Assembly: GCA_964631835.1 (NCBI GenBank)
Contig: CAZWAD010000004.1
Span: 124,001 to 188,000, forward strand
Origin: Bog-950 sp964631835
Lineage (GTDB): Bacteria; Bacteroidota; Bacteroidia; Chitinophagales; LD1
Reading direction: 5' to 3'
Length of the DNA stretch: 64,000 nt
In this document: positions 28,053-36,800 of the stretch, in pieces
Layout of the letters: every line of letters begins with the position of its first letter
How positions within the stretch are numbered: the first letter of the stretch is position 1
Notes under the pieces: model-generated
The model's input: the letters and a program-made list of their open reading frames with translations, nothing else
Databases searched by the model: none
What the model was told of the DNA's origin: nothing
Program-made: the position numbers and the translations under genes

Positions 28053-29030
28053 CTAGTTCGTTTTGTTCAGAATATCCATGATGCCTTTCATGTCAGGAGT
28101 AAGCACAATGTCAATTCTGCGGTTTTTGCTTCTGCCTTCGGGGGTGTCGTTGCTTTCAACGGGGAAGAATTCGCCCCTCCCTGCCGGAGTTACCCGCATT
28201 GCCGAAACTTTGTTTTCATCCACAAGAATCTTTGTAACGCTGGAGGCGCGCATTACGCTCAAATCCCAGTTGCTGTTAACCGGGCCTGTTGTAGAAGAAA
28301 TATAGGGTCTATTGTCGGTATGTCCCTCAACCATAATGGAAATATCGGTTTGTTTGTTCAGCACCTCTGCAATTTTCTTCAATGCCTCTTTACCTCTCGG
28401 CTCAACAGAATAGCTGCCTGTAGCAAACAAAAGTTTATCGCTTAGCGCCACATAAATTTTTCCGTCTTTTTCATATACCGTCAAATCTCCGGCTGAAAAT
28501 CCTTTCAGAGCCTCCAGAATTTTTGCCTTCAACGCCTGAACAGCCGAGTCTTTCCTTGCAATTAAGGATTCAAGCTCTCGTACTTTTGCATCGCGCTCAT
28601 TTAACTCCCAAGCGAGTTTGTCAAGTTCAGCAGCTTTAGCAAGAAGTTCCTTTTCTTTTTCGGCAAGCTGTTTCATAAGTTTATCCTTTTCAGCGGCCGA
28701 AGAAGAAGTAATCTGGTCGAGCTGCTGACGCACTTTTTCACAGAGCGCATCCGCTTCGCTTTTGAGCTGGCTGAGTTTTCTGTTTTTTTCTTCCAGAGAA
28801 ACATTACTGTCTTTAAGCCTTTGAATATCGCGTTCCAGGTTTCCGATTCGCTGATTCAAATCGTCAATTGCTGCGTTAGCCAGCTTTAGTTTATCGTTAC
28901 AATCATCGCGCTCGGCTTTCATTTTATCAGCCAATGCAACCTGCTCATCAAATTTCTTTTTTGATACGAGGCAGGAAGAAAGGGGAAAAATAAGTCCTGT
29001 GGCTATAAATGCAATCAATATCTTCTTCAT
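28053..29030 (-). CDS. OmpA-family coiled-coil lipoprotein
   Basis: 325 residues. Lipoprotein signal with lipobox PLSSC (Cys20). Residues ~25-175 are a long heptad-rich coiled coil (AERDDCNDKLKLANAAIDDLNQRIGNLERD and on). The C-terminal ~125 residues are an OmpA/MotB peptidoglycan-binding domain: ISIMVEGHTDNRPY, WDLSVMRASSVTKILVDE, VTPAGRGEFFPVESNDTPEGRSKNRRIDIVL. The Asp of GHTD and the Arg of NRRIDI are the usual meso-diaminopimelate contacts. It would link a membrane to the cell wall, with the coil as spacer. Orientation, inner leaflet of outer membrane, is the usual reading. Confidence 0.9.
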   Translation of the reverse strand: MKKILIAFIATGLIFPLSSCLVSKKKFDEQVALADKMKAERDDCNDKLKLANAAIDDLNQRIGNLERDIQRLKDSNVSLEEKNRKLSQLKSEADALCEKVRQQLDQITSSSAAEKDKLMKQLAEKEKELLAKAAELDKLAWELNERDAKVRELESLIARKDSAVQALKAKILEALKGFSAGDLTVYEKDGKIYVALSDKLLFATGSYSVEPRGKEALKKIAEVLNKQTDISIMVEGHTDNRPYISSTTGPVNSNWDLSVMRASSVTKILVDENKVSAMRVTPAGRGEFFPVESNDTPEGRSKNRRIDIVLTPDMKGIMDILNKTN

Positions 29031-29174
29031 ACGAGTTTATTTCCAGCGAAGATATTTTTACTGAAGCGATGTAATCAGCAACTCTCCAACCCGCTTTTGT
29101 GGAAGTATAGTTTAGTAAACAAAAATGTGTTTCCTGTTTTTAAACTCTTTCGCCTATGCAGGTTCGTCTTCATT

Positions 29175-29663
29175 TCATTTTTTCTCAAACTCAAGTCCGC
29201 ATTTACGGCATTTGCAAACATCTCTGTTATATAAAGGATAGCCCGTAAAAAAGACTGAAAGAATTCCTGCCAGTATTCCGCCCGCATTTTTTTGCGAAGT
29301 TAAATGATAGAAAATTTCGGTGGAGCTGCAACGCGGACACGTAACCGGGTCTTCGTTTTCATCTGTTAGCACCGCATGTTCCGACTCGTAAAGAAACTTT
29401 TGGGCAAGCTCTATATCCTCTTCGCGTATTTTCAGTTTTATTCCGCCCATAGCATTGGCATAAAGCGGGTTCAGGCTGATGATATTCTCATCAGCCAGAT
29501 AAGCGGGAATACCACGGTTTTCGAGATACCCTTTAGCTAAATGTGCATCAATGGGTTTGTCGTACGTACGGATGGTGATGAGTTTTTCCAGTTCAACAAA
29601 CTCCTCATTCGGCTCCGGTTCTATCCACTCTTCAGTTTGTTCAGGGTTTTCTTCGTTACTCAT
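29175..29663 (-). CDS. DUF2007 protein with C-terminal zinc ribbon
   Basis: 162 residues, no signal peptide. An acidic N-terminal tail is followed at ~27-95 by a DUF2007 domain (LITIRTYDKPIDAHLAKGYLENRGIPAYLADENIISLNPLYANAMGGIKLKIREEDIELAQKFL), a PII-like small alpha/beta fold of unknown role annotated as putative signal-transducing protein. The C-terminal part has two Cys pairs, CPRCSS near 118 and CRKCGLEF at the end, forming a probable zinc ribbon. They flank a hydrophobic stretch (AGGILAGILSVFFTGYPLY) that could be a membrane helix. The gene is monocistronic and the combination is common in Bacteroidota. Confidence 0.8.
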   Translation of the reverse strand: MSNEENPEQTEEWIEPEPNEEFVELEKLITIRTYDKPIDAHLAKGYLENRGIPAYLADENIISLNPLYANAMGGIKLKIREEDIELAQKFLYESEHAVLTDENEDPVTCPRCSSTEIFYHLTSQKNAGGILAGILSVFFTGYPLYNRDVCKCRKCGLEFEKK

Positions 29664-29743
29664 GGCATCACAACTTTATATAAGTTTTTGAACTTTGCGA
29701 AGTTTTAAAGCAACTGTTTTTAATTTCAGCGCGTTTCAGGAAC

Positions 29744-30220
29744 ATGAAAAACATTTTATTTCTCATAGCCATTATGATTTGCGCAGCAAGCTGCAAAAAG
29801 GAATGCAAGCACAACCCACCGGTAGACCTATGCGCTGAACCCGAGATAGGCATAGGCGATTGTATTACCGATTCGAATCAGGTGAAACCGCTCATCCTCG
29901 GCAAGTGGAACTGGACACAAACCATTCCCGGGTGGAGTGTAACAAAAAAGAATCCCTGCACAGAAAACTTGAATTACACGTACGAGTTTCTGAACAACGG
30001 AAAAGTGAAAATTTATGTGGATAGCATTTACTCCTCTACGGCCGATTACACTTTTATGCAAACCTGGACCAGTGAGATTTCCGTGACAGATACTTCAACG
30101 TTCTCGATTCATCCCGAAATCTACAACGCAAACGGAGCGGTGCGCATTTGCGGCAACTATCTCATCATTGACAACTCACCGGTTGACGGACCCAGGATTA
30201 CTTTCCTCCGCGAAAATTGA
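29744..30220 (+). CDS. Lipocalin-like lipoprotein
   Basis: 158 residues. Lipoprotein signal with lipobox CAASC. The mature sequence contains ILGKWNWTQTIPGW, then NYTYEFLNNGKVKIYVDS and an end ICGNYLIIDNSPVDGPRITFLREN, the pattern of Bacteroidota lipocalin-like (Lipocalin_4/META-type) lipoproteins: G-x-W strand, a repeated beta meander, and a ligand-binding barrel. Seven Cys residues, several near the N-terminus. Ligand unknown. Divergent from the DUF2007 gene; a heptamer-repeat leader of the next gene starts 50 bp downstream. Confidence 0.72.
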   Translation: MKNILFLIAIMICAASCKKECKHNPPVDLCAEPEIGIGDCITDSNQVKPLILGKWNWTQTIPGWSVTKKNPCTENLNYTYEFLNNGKVKIYVDSIYSSTADYTFMQTWTSEISVTDTSTFSIHPEIYNANGAVRICGNYLIIDNSPVDGPRITFLREN

Positions 30221-30269
30221 TTTCGCTTTTCGCTATTACTACTTTAAGTTCGCACTTCATTTTTGTATT

Positions 30270-30304
30270 TGTCTAACCCATAATGTCTAAAGTCTAATCT
30301 CTCA
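30270..30304 (+). repeat. Heptanucleotide microrepeat in the leader of the alcohol dehydrogenase gene
   Basis: TGTCTAA at 30270 and 30284 and AGTCTAA at 30291 are in exact 7-bp register. The heptamers between and after them (CCCATAA, TCTCTCA) keep the period but diverge. The run ends at the ATG 30304. Confidence 0.55.
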
Positions 30305-31443
30305 TGTCAGTCAGCCAATTTAATTTCCCTACCACTATCCGCTTTGGCGCGGGGGCGGTAAAAGAACTCCCCGATTATTTACGGAAGAATAATATTCAAC
30401 GTCCGTTGGTGGTTACCGACCCGAATGTGGCGCAGCTCGGCTTTTTTAAAACCATTGTTGATGATTTGAAAGAAAAAGGATTTACCGTGGAAGTTTTCAG
30501 CAACATCCACAAGAATCCGGTGAAGAGTGATGTATATGCCGGAACTGATGTTTACGATAATCATAAAGCTGACTGTATTGTAGGTATTGGCGGAGGGGCG
30601 GGGCTTGATGTGGCGCGTGCCATTCTTCTGCGCGTGAACCACCGCGAGGATTTATTTAAGTATGACGACCTGATTGGCGGTGATGTATATGTAACGAACG
30701 ATGTTCCGCATTTTGTAACCGTTCCAACTACTGCCGGAACCGGGAGCGAAGTGGGGCGTAGTGCAATTATTTCGGACGATGTAACACATCAAAAGAAAAT
30801 TCTTTTCTCGCCCAAGCTGCTGGCAAAAATTGTTTTTGCCGACCCGCTCCTGACGATGGAGCTTCCGGCATTCATTACCGCAGCCACCGGGATGGATGCA
30901 CTGACACACAATATGGAGGCTTTCCTTGCCAAGAATTATCATCCCATTTGCGATGGTATAGCTTTGGAGGGAATGAGATTGATTTCGCTTTCATTAGAAA
31001 AAGCAGTTAAGAATCCCGATGTGGAATCGCGCTCGCAAATGTTGCTGGGAAGTATGATGGGCGCTATTGCTTTTCAGAAAGGATTGGGAGTTGTTCACTC
31101 GCTGGCGCATCCGCTTTCCAGTTTGCTCGATACGCATCACGGGTTAGCAAACGCAGTGAATATTCCTTACGGGATGAAATACAACATCGCGGGCTTTGAA
31201 GATAAGTTCAGAAGGATGGCGCGTACGCTTGAACTAGAAGATGAAAGTGGAACGGGTGTGGTGAATTATTTGTTTGAATTGAACAGCAAAATAGATATTC
31301 CGCATAAGCTGCACGAGATTGGAGTAAAGGAAGAGCATTTGGAAACACTTGCTGATTTGGCTTTTGCTGATTTTGCACATCCGAATAATCCGAAACCGGT
31401 AAGCCGGGCAGATTTCAGGGCTTTATATGGAGAAGCACTTTGA
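30304..31443 (+). CDS. Iron-containing alcohol dehydrogenase
   Basis: 379 residues, the full length of group III ADHs. NAD(P) site GGGAGLD (97-102) and PTTAGTGSEVG. Iron ligands align with FucO numbering: D198, H202, H265 and H279 (ATGMDALTHNMEAF, GVVHSLAHPL, DTHHGLANA). It reduces aldehydes or oxidises primary alcohols with NAD(P)H in the cytosol. First gene of a probable four-gene operon with a small membrane protein, a C26 hydrolase and an aldehyde dehydrogenase. Substrate not known. Confidence 0.93.
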   Translation: MSVSQFNFPTTIRFGAGAVKELPDYLRKNNIQRPLVVTDPNVAQLGFFKTIVDDLKEKGFTVEVFSNIHKNPVKSDVYAGTDVYDNHKADCIVGIGGGAGLDVARAILLRVNHREDLFKYDDLIGGDVYVTNDVPHFVTVPTTAGTGSEVGRSAIISDDVTHQKKILFSPKLLAKIVFADPLLTMELPAFITAATGMDALTHNMEAFLAKNYHPICDGIALEGMRLISLSLEKAVKNPDVESRSQMLLGSMMGAIAFQKGLGVVHSLAHPLSSLLDTHHGLANAVNIPYGMKYNIAGFEDKFRRMARTLELEDESGTGVVNYLFELNSKIDIPHKLHEIGVKEEHLETLADLAFADFAHPNNPKPVSRADFRALYGEAL

Positions 31444-31463
31444 CGATTTGACAAATTAATAAA

Positions 31464-31688
31464 ATGGGAAACGAAAAATTGAAACAGGATTGGTTCTCAG
31501 ATAAAGAAAAATTGATTGTGATTTTCTTTCCTTCTAACATTCCTATTCAAATTTTATGGGGTTCAACAAAATTTTATGAAGGAGGTAAGGAAGCGTGGAA
31601 ACAATATTATCAATTGGTGTTGTATGGGTATGTGTTCTATAATGTCGTGTTGCTAACCTATTTACTTGTTTATCGGTTTACAGGATGA
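31464..31688 (+). CDS. Small membrane protein of unknown function
   Basis: 74 residues. It has an ATG 20 bp after the alcohol dehydrogenase and its stop overlaps the next ATG by four bases (ATGA), which argues it is real and translationally coupled. The C-terminal half is a probable membrane helix (YQLVLYGYVFYNVVLLTYLLVYRF). A polar N-terminal part (MGNEKLKQDWFSDKEK) comes first and may be cytosolic. No family recognised. It could assist or anchor a partner in this operon, but that is inference from position only. Confidence 0.6.
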   Translation: MGNEKLKQDWFSDKEKLIVIFFPSNIPIQILWGSTKFYEGGKEAWKQYYQLVLYGYVFYNVVLLTYLLVYRFTG

Positions 31689-32410
31689 AAATAGGACTCA
31701 CATATACGGAAGCCCGCTACGAAAACTATCCGAAGTGGATTAAGGGCGATGATGATTTTATAGAGATAATAGAGCTACATTGGGAAAAACATAACCTCGA
31801 TGAGGTATGGGACATTATTGAGGATTGCGATGGCATTGTCCTTACCGGTGGCATTGATGTGCATCCGAAATTTTATGACAATCTCCGGCTGGATTATCCG
31901 AACAGTGATAATGACTTTAATGAAGAGCGTGATGAATTTGAGATGCATGTGTTTGAAACAGCCATGAATTTTAATCACCCGGTTTTGGGAGTATGCCGAG
32001 GGCATCAACTCATTAATGTAGCCCTCGGAGGAAAACTGATGCAGGATTTGGAAGAAGGCGGCAACAAGGACCATCGAAGGCACGACCACAAAGACGGTGA
32101 GCACGGAATAAAAGTGGTGGAGAATACACTGCTTGCCGAAATTGTCCAAACCACTACAGGTGAAATCAACAGCGCACACCACCAGGGAATTGGTGTGGTT
32201 GCCGATGAATTGATGGCGAGCGCTTATTCTCCCGATTTTGTAATCGAAGCTGCTGAGTGGAAGGACAAAAGCGACAAACCGTGGCTGCTGCTGGTTCAAT
32301 GGCACCCGGAAAGAATGCCGGTGGATTCGCCCTTCTCAAAAAATATAAGAGATAGATTTTTACAAGAAGTAAACAAGAACATCAATGCAAGTAGTCAACC
32401 CAGCCACTGA
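31685..32410 (+). CDS. Class-I glutamine amidotransferase-like hydrolase (peptidase C26, PuuD-like)
   Basis: 241 residues. Catalytic triad in place: nucleophile C104 in GVCRGHQLINVALGG, and His207/Glu209 in VQWHPERMP. Upstream, the motif LTGGIDVHPKFY is typical of gamma-glutamyl-gamma-aminobutyrate hydrolases and related C26 peptidases. The stretch KDHRRHDHKDGEH and the phrase NSAHHQGIG are also family features. It would cleave a gamma-glutamyl amide bond in the cytosol. Its end overlaps the start of the aldehyde dehydrogenase by 26 bp. Together with that enzyme it fits a polyamine or gamma-amino acid route, as in the Puu pathway, though no glutamyl-ligase is visible. Confidence 0.88.
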   Translation: MKIGLTYTEARYENYPKWIKGDDDFIEIIELHWEKHNLDEVWDIIEDCDGIVLTGGIDVHPKFYDNLRLDYPNSDNDFNEERDEFEMHVFETAMNFNHPVLGVCRGHQLINVALGGKLMQDLEEGGNKDHRRHDHKDGEHGIKVVENTLLAEIVQTTTGEINSAHHQGIGVVADELMASAYSPDFVIEAAEWKDKSDKPWLLLVQWHPERMPVDSPFSKNIRDRFLQEVNKNINASSQPSH

Positions 32411-33749
32411 AGAAATTATTGCCGACCTTAAAGAAGACAATGCAGCTTCACTTCAACAAAAGTTTGAAAAACTGAAACAGGGACAGAAGAAATGGAATGG
32501 AGTTCCTTTGAAAGAACGCATTTCCATTCTGCAAAAATTTTCAGAGTTGCTGAAAGAAAATACTGAGGAGTTAGCCAGAATACTTACCAGCGAAGTAGGC
32601 AAGCCCCTTCAGCAAAGCCGAAATGAAATAAACGGAGCGCGTGCAAGAATAAAATGGCTTACTGAAAATGCAGAGAAATACCTGAATGAGGAAGTAATGA
32701 ATGAGGATGAAAACATGAAAGAGGTAATTCGTTACGAAGCTTTGGGGGTTATCTGCAATATCAGCGCATGGAATTATCCTTACCTGGTAGGCACAAATGT
32801 TTTTGTTCCCGCTTTACTTGCTGGTAATGCAGTGATGTATAAGCCTTCAGAGTTTTCACCGTTGACTGGTCTAGAGATTGAAAGGTTTTTAAAACAAGCG
32901 GGAGTTCCGGACGATGTTTTTCAAATAGCTATAGGTGGCGGTGAAATTGGGAAAGTGCTTCTCGAAATGAATTTTGACGGATACTATTTTACCGGTTCGT
33001 ACAAAACAGGGAAATACATTTACGAGAAAGTTGCCCCGAAGATGGTTCCCTGTCAGTTAGAACTTGGAGGCAAAGACCCGCTGTATGTAGCGGATGATGT
33101 GGCTGATATCAAATCTGTGGCAGCAGGAACTGCCGATGGTGCTTTTTACAACAACGGGCAAAGCTGTTGTAGCGTTGAACGGATTTATGTACACGAAAAA
33201 GTTTACGATAAATACGTTGACGAGTTTGTGAAAGAAGTAAAGAGTTGGAAGGTGGGCAATCCGAACGATGAAGTTTATATAGGTCCGCTTACACGGAAGC
33301 TTCAGCTTGAGTTTGTGGAAGGACAGGTGAAGGATGCTGTTTCAAAAGGCGCCAAAGTTTTAACCGGTGGGAAAAGAGCAATCGGCAAAGGGTATTTTTT
33401 CGAACCTACTGTTCTTGCAGATGTAAATCATAACATGAGTGTAATGCGCGAGGAAAGCTTCGGTCCTGTCATAGGTATTCAGAAAGTTAAGAGTGATGAC
33501 GAGGCGATTACATTAATGAGCGATACAGAATATGGCCTGACCTCAGCAGTTTATTCGTCATCAAAAGAGCGAGCCGAAAAAATTCTTTCACGGATGAATT
33601 CTGGCACCGGCTACTGGAACTGCTGCGACCGGGTTAGCGCTGCCCTGCCCTGGAGCGGAAGAAAACATTCCGGTTTCGGAGCTACGCTTTCACATATAGG
33701 GTTGAGAGCTTTTACCCATCCTAAGTCCCTGCATTTAAGGAAACCATAA
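32385..33749 (+). CDS. NAD-dependent aldehyde dehydrogenase
   Basis: 454 residues. ALDH hallmarks: NISAWNYPYLVGTNVFVPALLAGNAVMYKPSE (N-terminal Rossmann part with the catalytic Asn), FTGSYKTGK, general base E226 in QLELGGKDP, and nucleophile C261 in NNGQSCCSVERIYV, followed by ESFGPVIGI and the C-terminal SGFGATLSHIGLRAFTHPKS. It oxidises an aldehyde to an acid in the cytosol. Shorter than the common 480-500 residues because the N-terminal arm is reduced, as in the succinate-semialdehyde/gamma-glutamyl-aminobutyraldehyde subgroup. Last gene of the operon starting at 30304. Confidence 0.93.
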   Translation: MQVVNPATEEIIADLKEDNAASLQQKFEKLKQGQKKWNGVPLKERISILQKFSELLKENTEELARILTSEVGKPLQQSRNEINGARARIKWLTENAEKYLNEEVMNEDENMKEVIRYEALGVICNISAWNYPYLVGTNVFVPALLAGNAVMYKPSEFSPLTGLEIERFLKQAGVPDDVFQIAIGGGEIGKVLLEMNFDGYYFTGSYKTGKYIYEKVAPKMVPCQLELGGKDPLYVADDVADIKSVAAGTADGAFYNNGQSCCSVERIYVHEKVYDKYVDEFVKEVKSWKVGNPNDEVYIGPLTRKLQLEFVEGQVKDAVSKGAKVLTGGKRAIGKGYFFEPTVLADVNHNMSVMREESFGPVIGIQKVKSDDEAITLMSDTEYGLTSAVYSSSKERAEKILSRMNSGTGYWNCCDRVSAALPWSGRKHSGFGATLSHIGLRAFTHPKSLHLRKP

Positions 33750-33785
33750 ATATTAGGTTCAAGAAAGGGTTCTTCCCTAATATTT
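33748..33785 (+). terminator. Hairpin at the end of the alcohol/aldehyde dehydrogenase operon
   Basis: A perfect 10-bp outer stem (AAATATTAGG, 33748-33757, with 33776-33785) encloses an inner stem AAGAA/TTCTT (33761-33765 with 33770-33774). It starts within the aldehyde dehydrogenase stop codon. No long T run follows, so it may stabilise the 3' end rather than terminate alone. Confidence 0.5.
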
Positions 33786-33871
33786 GCTAAACAAAACAAA
33801 GCCTTCGCACAATCGTTGTATCATTGTATGCGTTTGTGGAAAAAGCACGGTTTAGTTATCTTAGATAAGTA

Positions 33872-36800
33872 ATGAATCAATCGCCTCAGTATTTTGCATT
33901 AATCAAGAAACTGGATAAGTTTATTCGTAAGTACTATACGAATCAGCTTATCCGGGGAGGGATTTTTTCTGCAGTTTATATCCTTGCCTTCTTTCTCGTA
34001 ATAAATGTTGCCGAATATTATTTCTATCTCGCTCCCTTAAGCCGTAAAATTTTGTTTTTCGGATTCATTCTTTCCTCGCTGGCATTTGCAATTAATTTCT
34101 TTTTTATTCCGCTGCTGCATTTTTATCGCTTGGGAAAAATCATTTCGTACGAACAGGCTGCCCAAATTATCGGCACTCACTTTGCAGAAATAAAAGACAA
34201 GCTGCTTAATATCCTGCAGCTACATACAGCGGCTGTTTCTTCCGAATCACAATTGTTGCTGGCAGCTATTGACCAAAAAGCATTCGAGTTAAAGCCCATT
34301 GACTTTTCATTTGCAGTTGACTTATCTAAGAACAAAAAATATCTCAAATATCTCGCGCCACCGGTACTCCTGTTTCTGTTCATCATTATTGCAGCGCCTA
34401 ACGTAATCAAGGAAGGAACTAAGCGGCTTTACCATAACGATACTTACTACGAAAAAGAAGCTCCTTTCCAGTTTGTAATTCAGAATAGGGAGCTAAAAGC
34501 GTTACAGTTTGAAAACTTTTCTCTCGAAGTTAAGATTGAAGGCGAAGCGCTCCCCGATGAAGTTTATCTGGAGGAAGAAAAAAATGTAGCAAAGCTGAAG
34601 AAGAAGGCAAACAATCTTTTTACTTATGAATTTTCCAATCTTCAGAAATCAACATCTTTTCGCTTTGCAGCAAACGGTTACCGCTCGAAAGAATACACTC
34701 TGGATGTGGTGGCAAAACCGGTGATTACCAATTTTGAAATTCTTTGCGATTATCCGGCTTATATAGGCAAACCCGATGAGGTGCTGAAAAATATGGGCGA
34801 CCTCGTTATTCCCTGCGGAACTAAACTCTCCTGGAGATTCAATACACAAAATGCAGAAACCGTTTCTTTTTCGATAAATGATTCTTCCTATAACACCAAA
34901 AAAAGCGGTGAATCTGAATTCTTTTTCAGTAAATCTTTTTTGCAAAGCGCTCAATACTCGGTGAAGGTTTCAAACGGTAATGTGAAAGATGCCGATTCTG
35001 TGTCTTATTCATTGAATGTAACTCCGGATTTGTATCCGGTTATTGTAGTAAAAGAACGGAACGATTCCGCCACCCAGAAATATTTTTATTACCTCGGTGA
35101 AGTATCAGACGATTACGGGTTGCGCAAACTTACCTTCAATTATCAATTGGAACGTCCGGATTCTACCTCATCCATTGTAAAGAGTACAGATATTCCTTTC
35201 ACTGCCGGTACTTCTTCGCGGTTTACATTCTACTGGCAGCTTTCTGATTTCGGTATTAAACCCGGTGATAAGATCACTTACTATTTCGAAGTATGGGATA
35301 ATGACGGGATTCACGGAAGCAAATCAACGAAGAGCGAAATGATGAATTTCGGAATGCCATCGCTCAATGAACTGAATAAAGAATTGACAAAGGACAATAA
35401 GGAACTCAAAGACGAACTGAAAGATGCTATGAAGAAGGCTGAAGAAGCAAAGAATGAACTGCAGCAGATGAAAGACAAACTTCAGGAAAAGCAAAACCTT
35501 AACTGGGAAGACAAAAAAAATCTCACTCAAAGTATTGAGAAGCAAAAGGAATTACAACAGCAACTCGAAGAGATTAAAAAGAAGATGGACAGCAACTTCG
35601 AAAAGCAGAATGAGTTTAAAGATGTGTCTCCCGAGATAGCGCAAAAGCAGCAGCGTTTGCAGGAACTCTTCGACCAGATGATGAACAAGGAGATGAAAGA
35701 AATGATAGATAAGCTGCAAAAAATTCTTGAAGAAATGCAGAAGAGGGACGCTCTCGATAAAATGGATGACATGCAGGCCAGCAATGAAAAGATTGAAAAG
35801 GAATTAGACCGCATGCTGGAACTTTTCAAGAAGTTGGAGTTTAATCAAAAGCTGCAGGAGACTGCCGATAAGCTGGAAAAGCTTGCAGAAAAACAGGAAG
35901 AGCTTTCGAAACAAGCGGAGAAAAACCCGGAAGCAAAAGACTCAAAAGCACAAGAGAACCTGAAGCAAGAGCAGGAAAGACTGAACCGGGATTTGAAGGA
36001 GGCAAAGAAAGATATTGCGGAGTTGAAAAAACTAAATGAAGAAACCAAGAGCGAACAGGATTTTAAGGAAGTAGAACAAAGCCTGGAGACCGCTGAAAAA
36101 CAAACCGAAGATGCCCAGCAAAATCTGGACTCCAAACAAAATCAGTCGGCATCAAAAAATCAGAAGAAAGCAGCTAACAACATGAAAAATGCGGCTCAAA
36201 AACTTTCGGATATGCAGATGCAAATGGAAATGGAGCAAGCCGCAGAAGACATGCAAGCCATCCGCCAGTTGCTGGAGAACATTGTTCAGCTTTCATTTGA
36301 CGAGGAAAAACTGATGGGCAATGTAAAAAATACCAACATCAACAATCCGAAATACGTGGATCTGATGAAAGAGCAGCACCGAATCCGCGAAAATTCAAAA
36401 ATGGTGGAAGACAGCTTGTATGCACTCGCCCGAAGGCAAGACCAAATCAAATCTTTCATTACCAAAGAGATTACCGATGTAAACAAATATCTCGGAAAAT
36501 CTATTTCAGACATGGAAGACCGCAACGTGGTGCGCGCACAAGGCAACCAGCAGTTTGTAATGACCGGCTACAACAATCTGGCGCTAATGCTGAGCGAAGC
36601 CTTGCAGCAAATGCAGGAGCAGCAAAGCGAGCAGCAACAGCAAAGCGATGGCAAGCCAAAAATGTGTATGAAGTGCAAGAAACCCGGAAAAGGATTACCA
36701 AACCTTTCGAAAATGCAACAGCAGCTGAAGGACAAAATGCAGCAGATGGGCGAAATGCTCAAGCGCGAAGGTCAGGGGCAGAAAGCCAGCCAGGGGAAGT

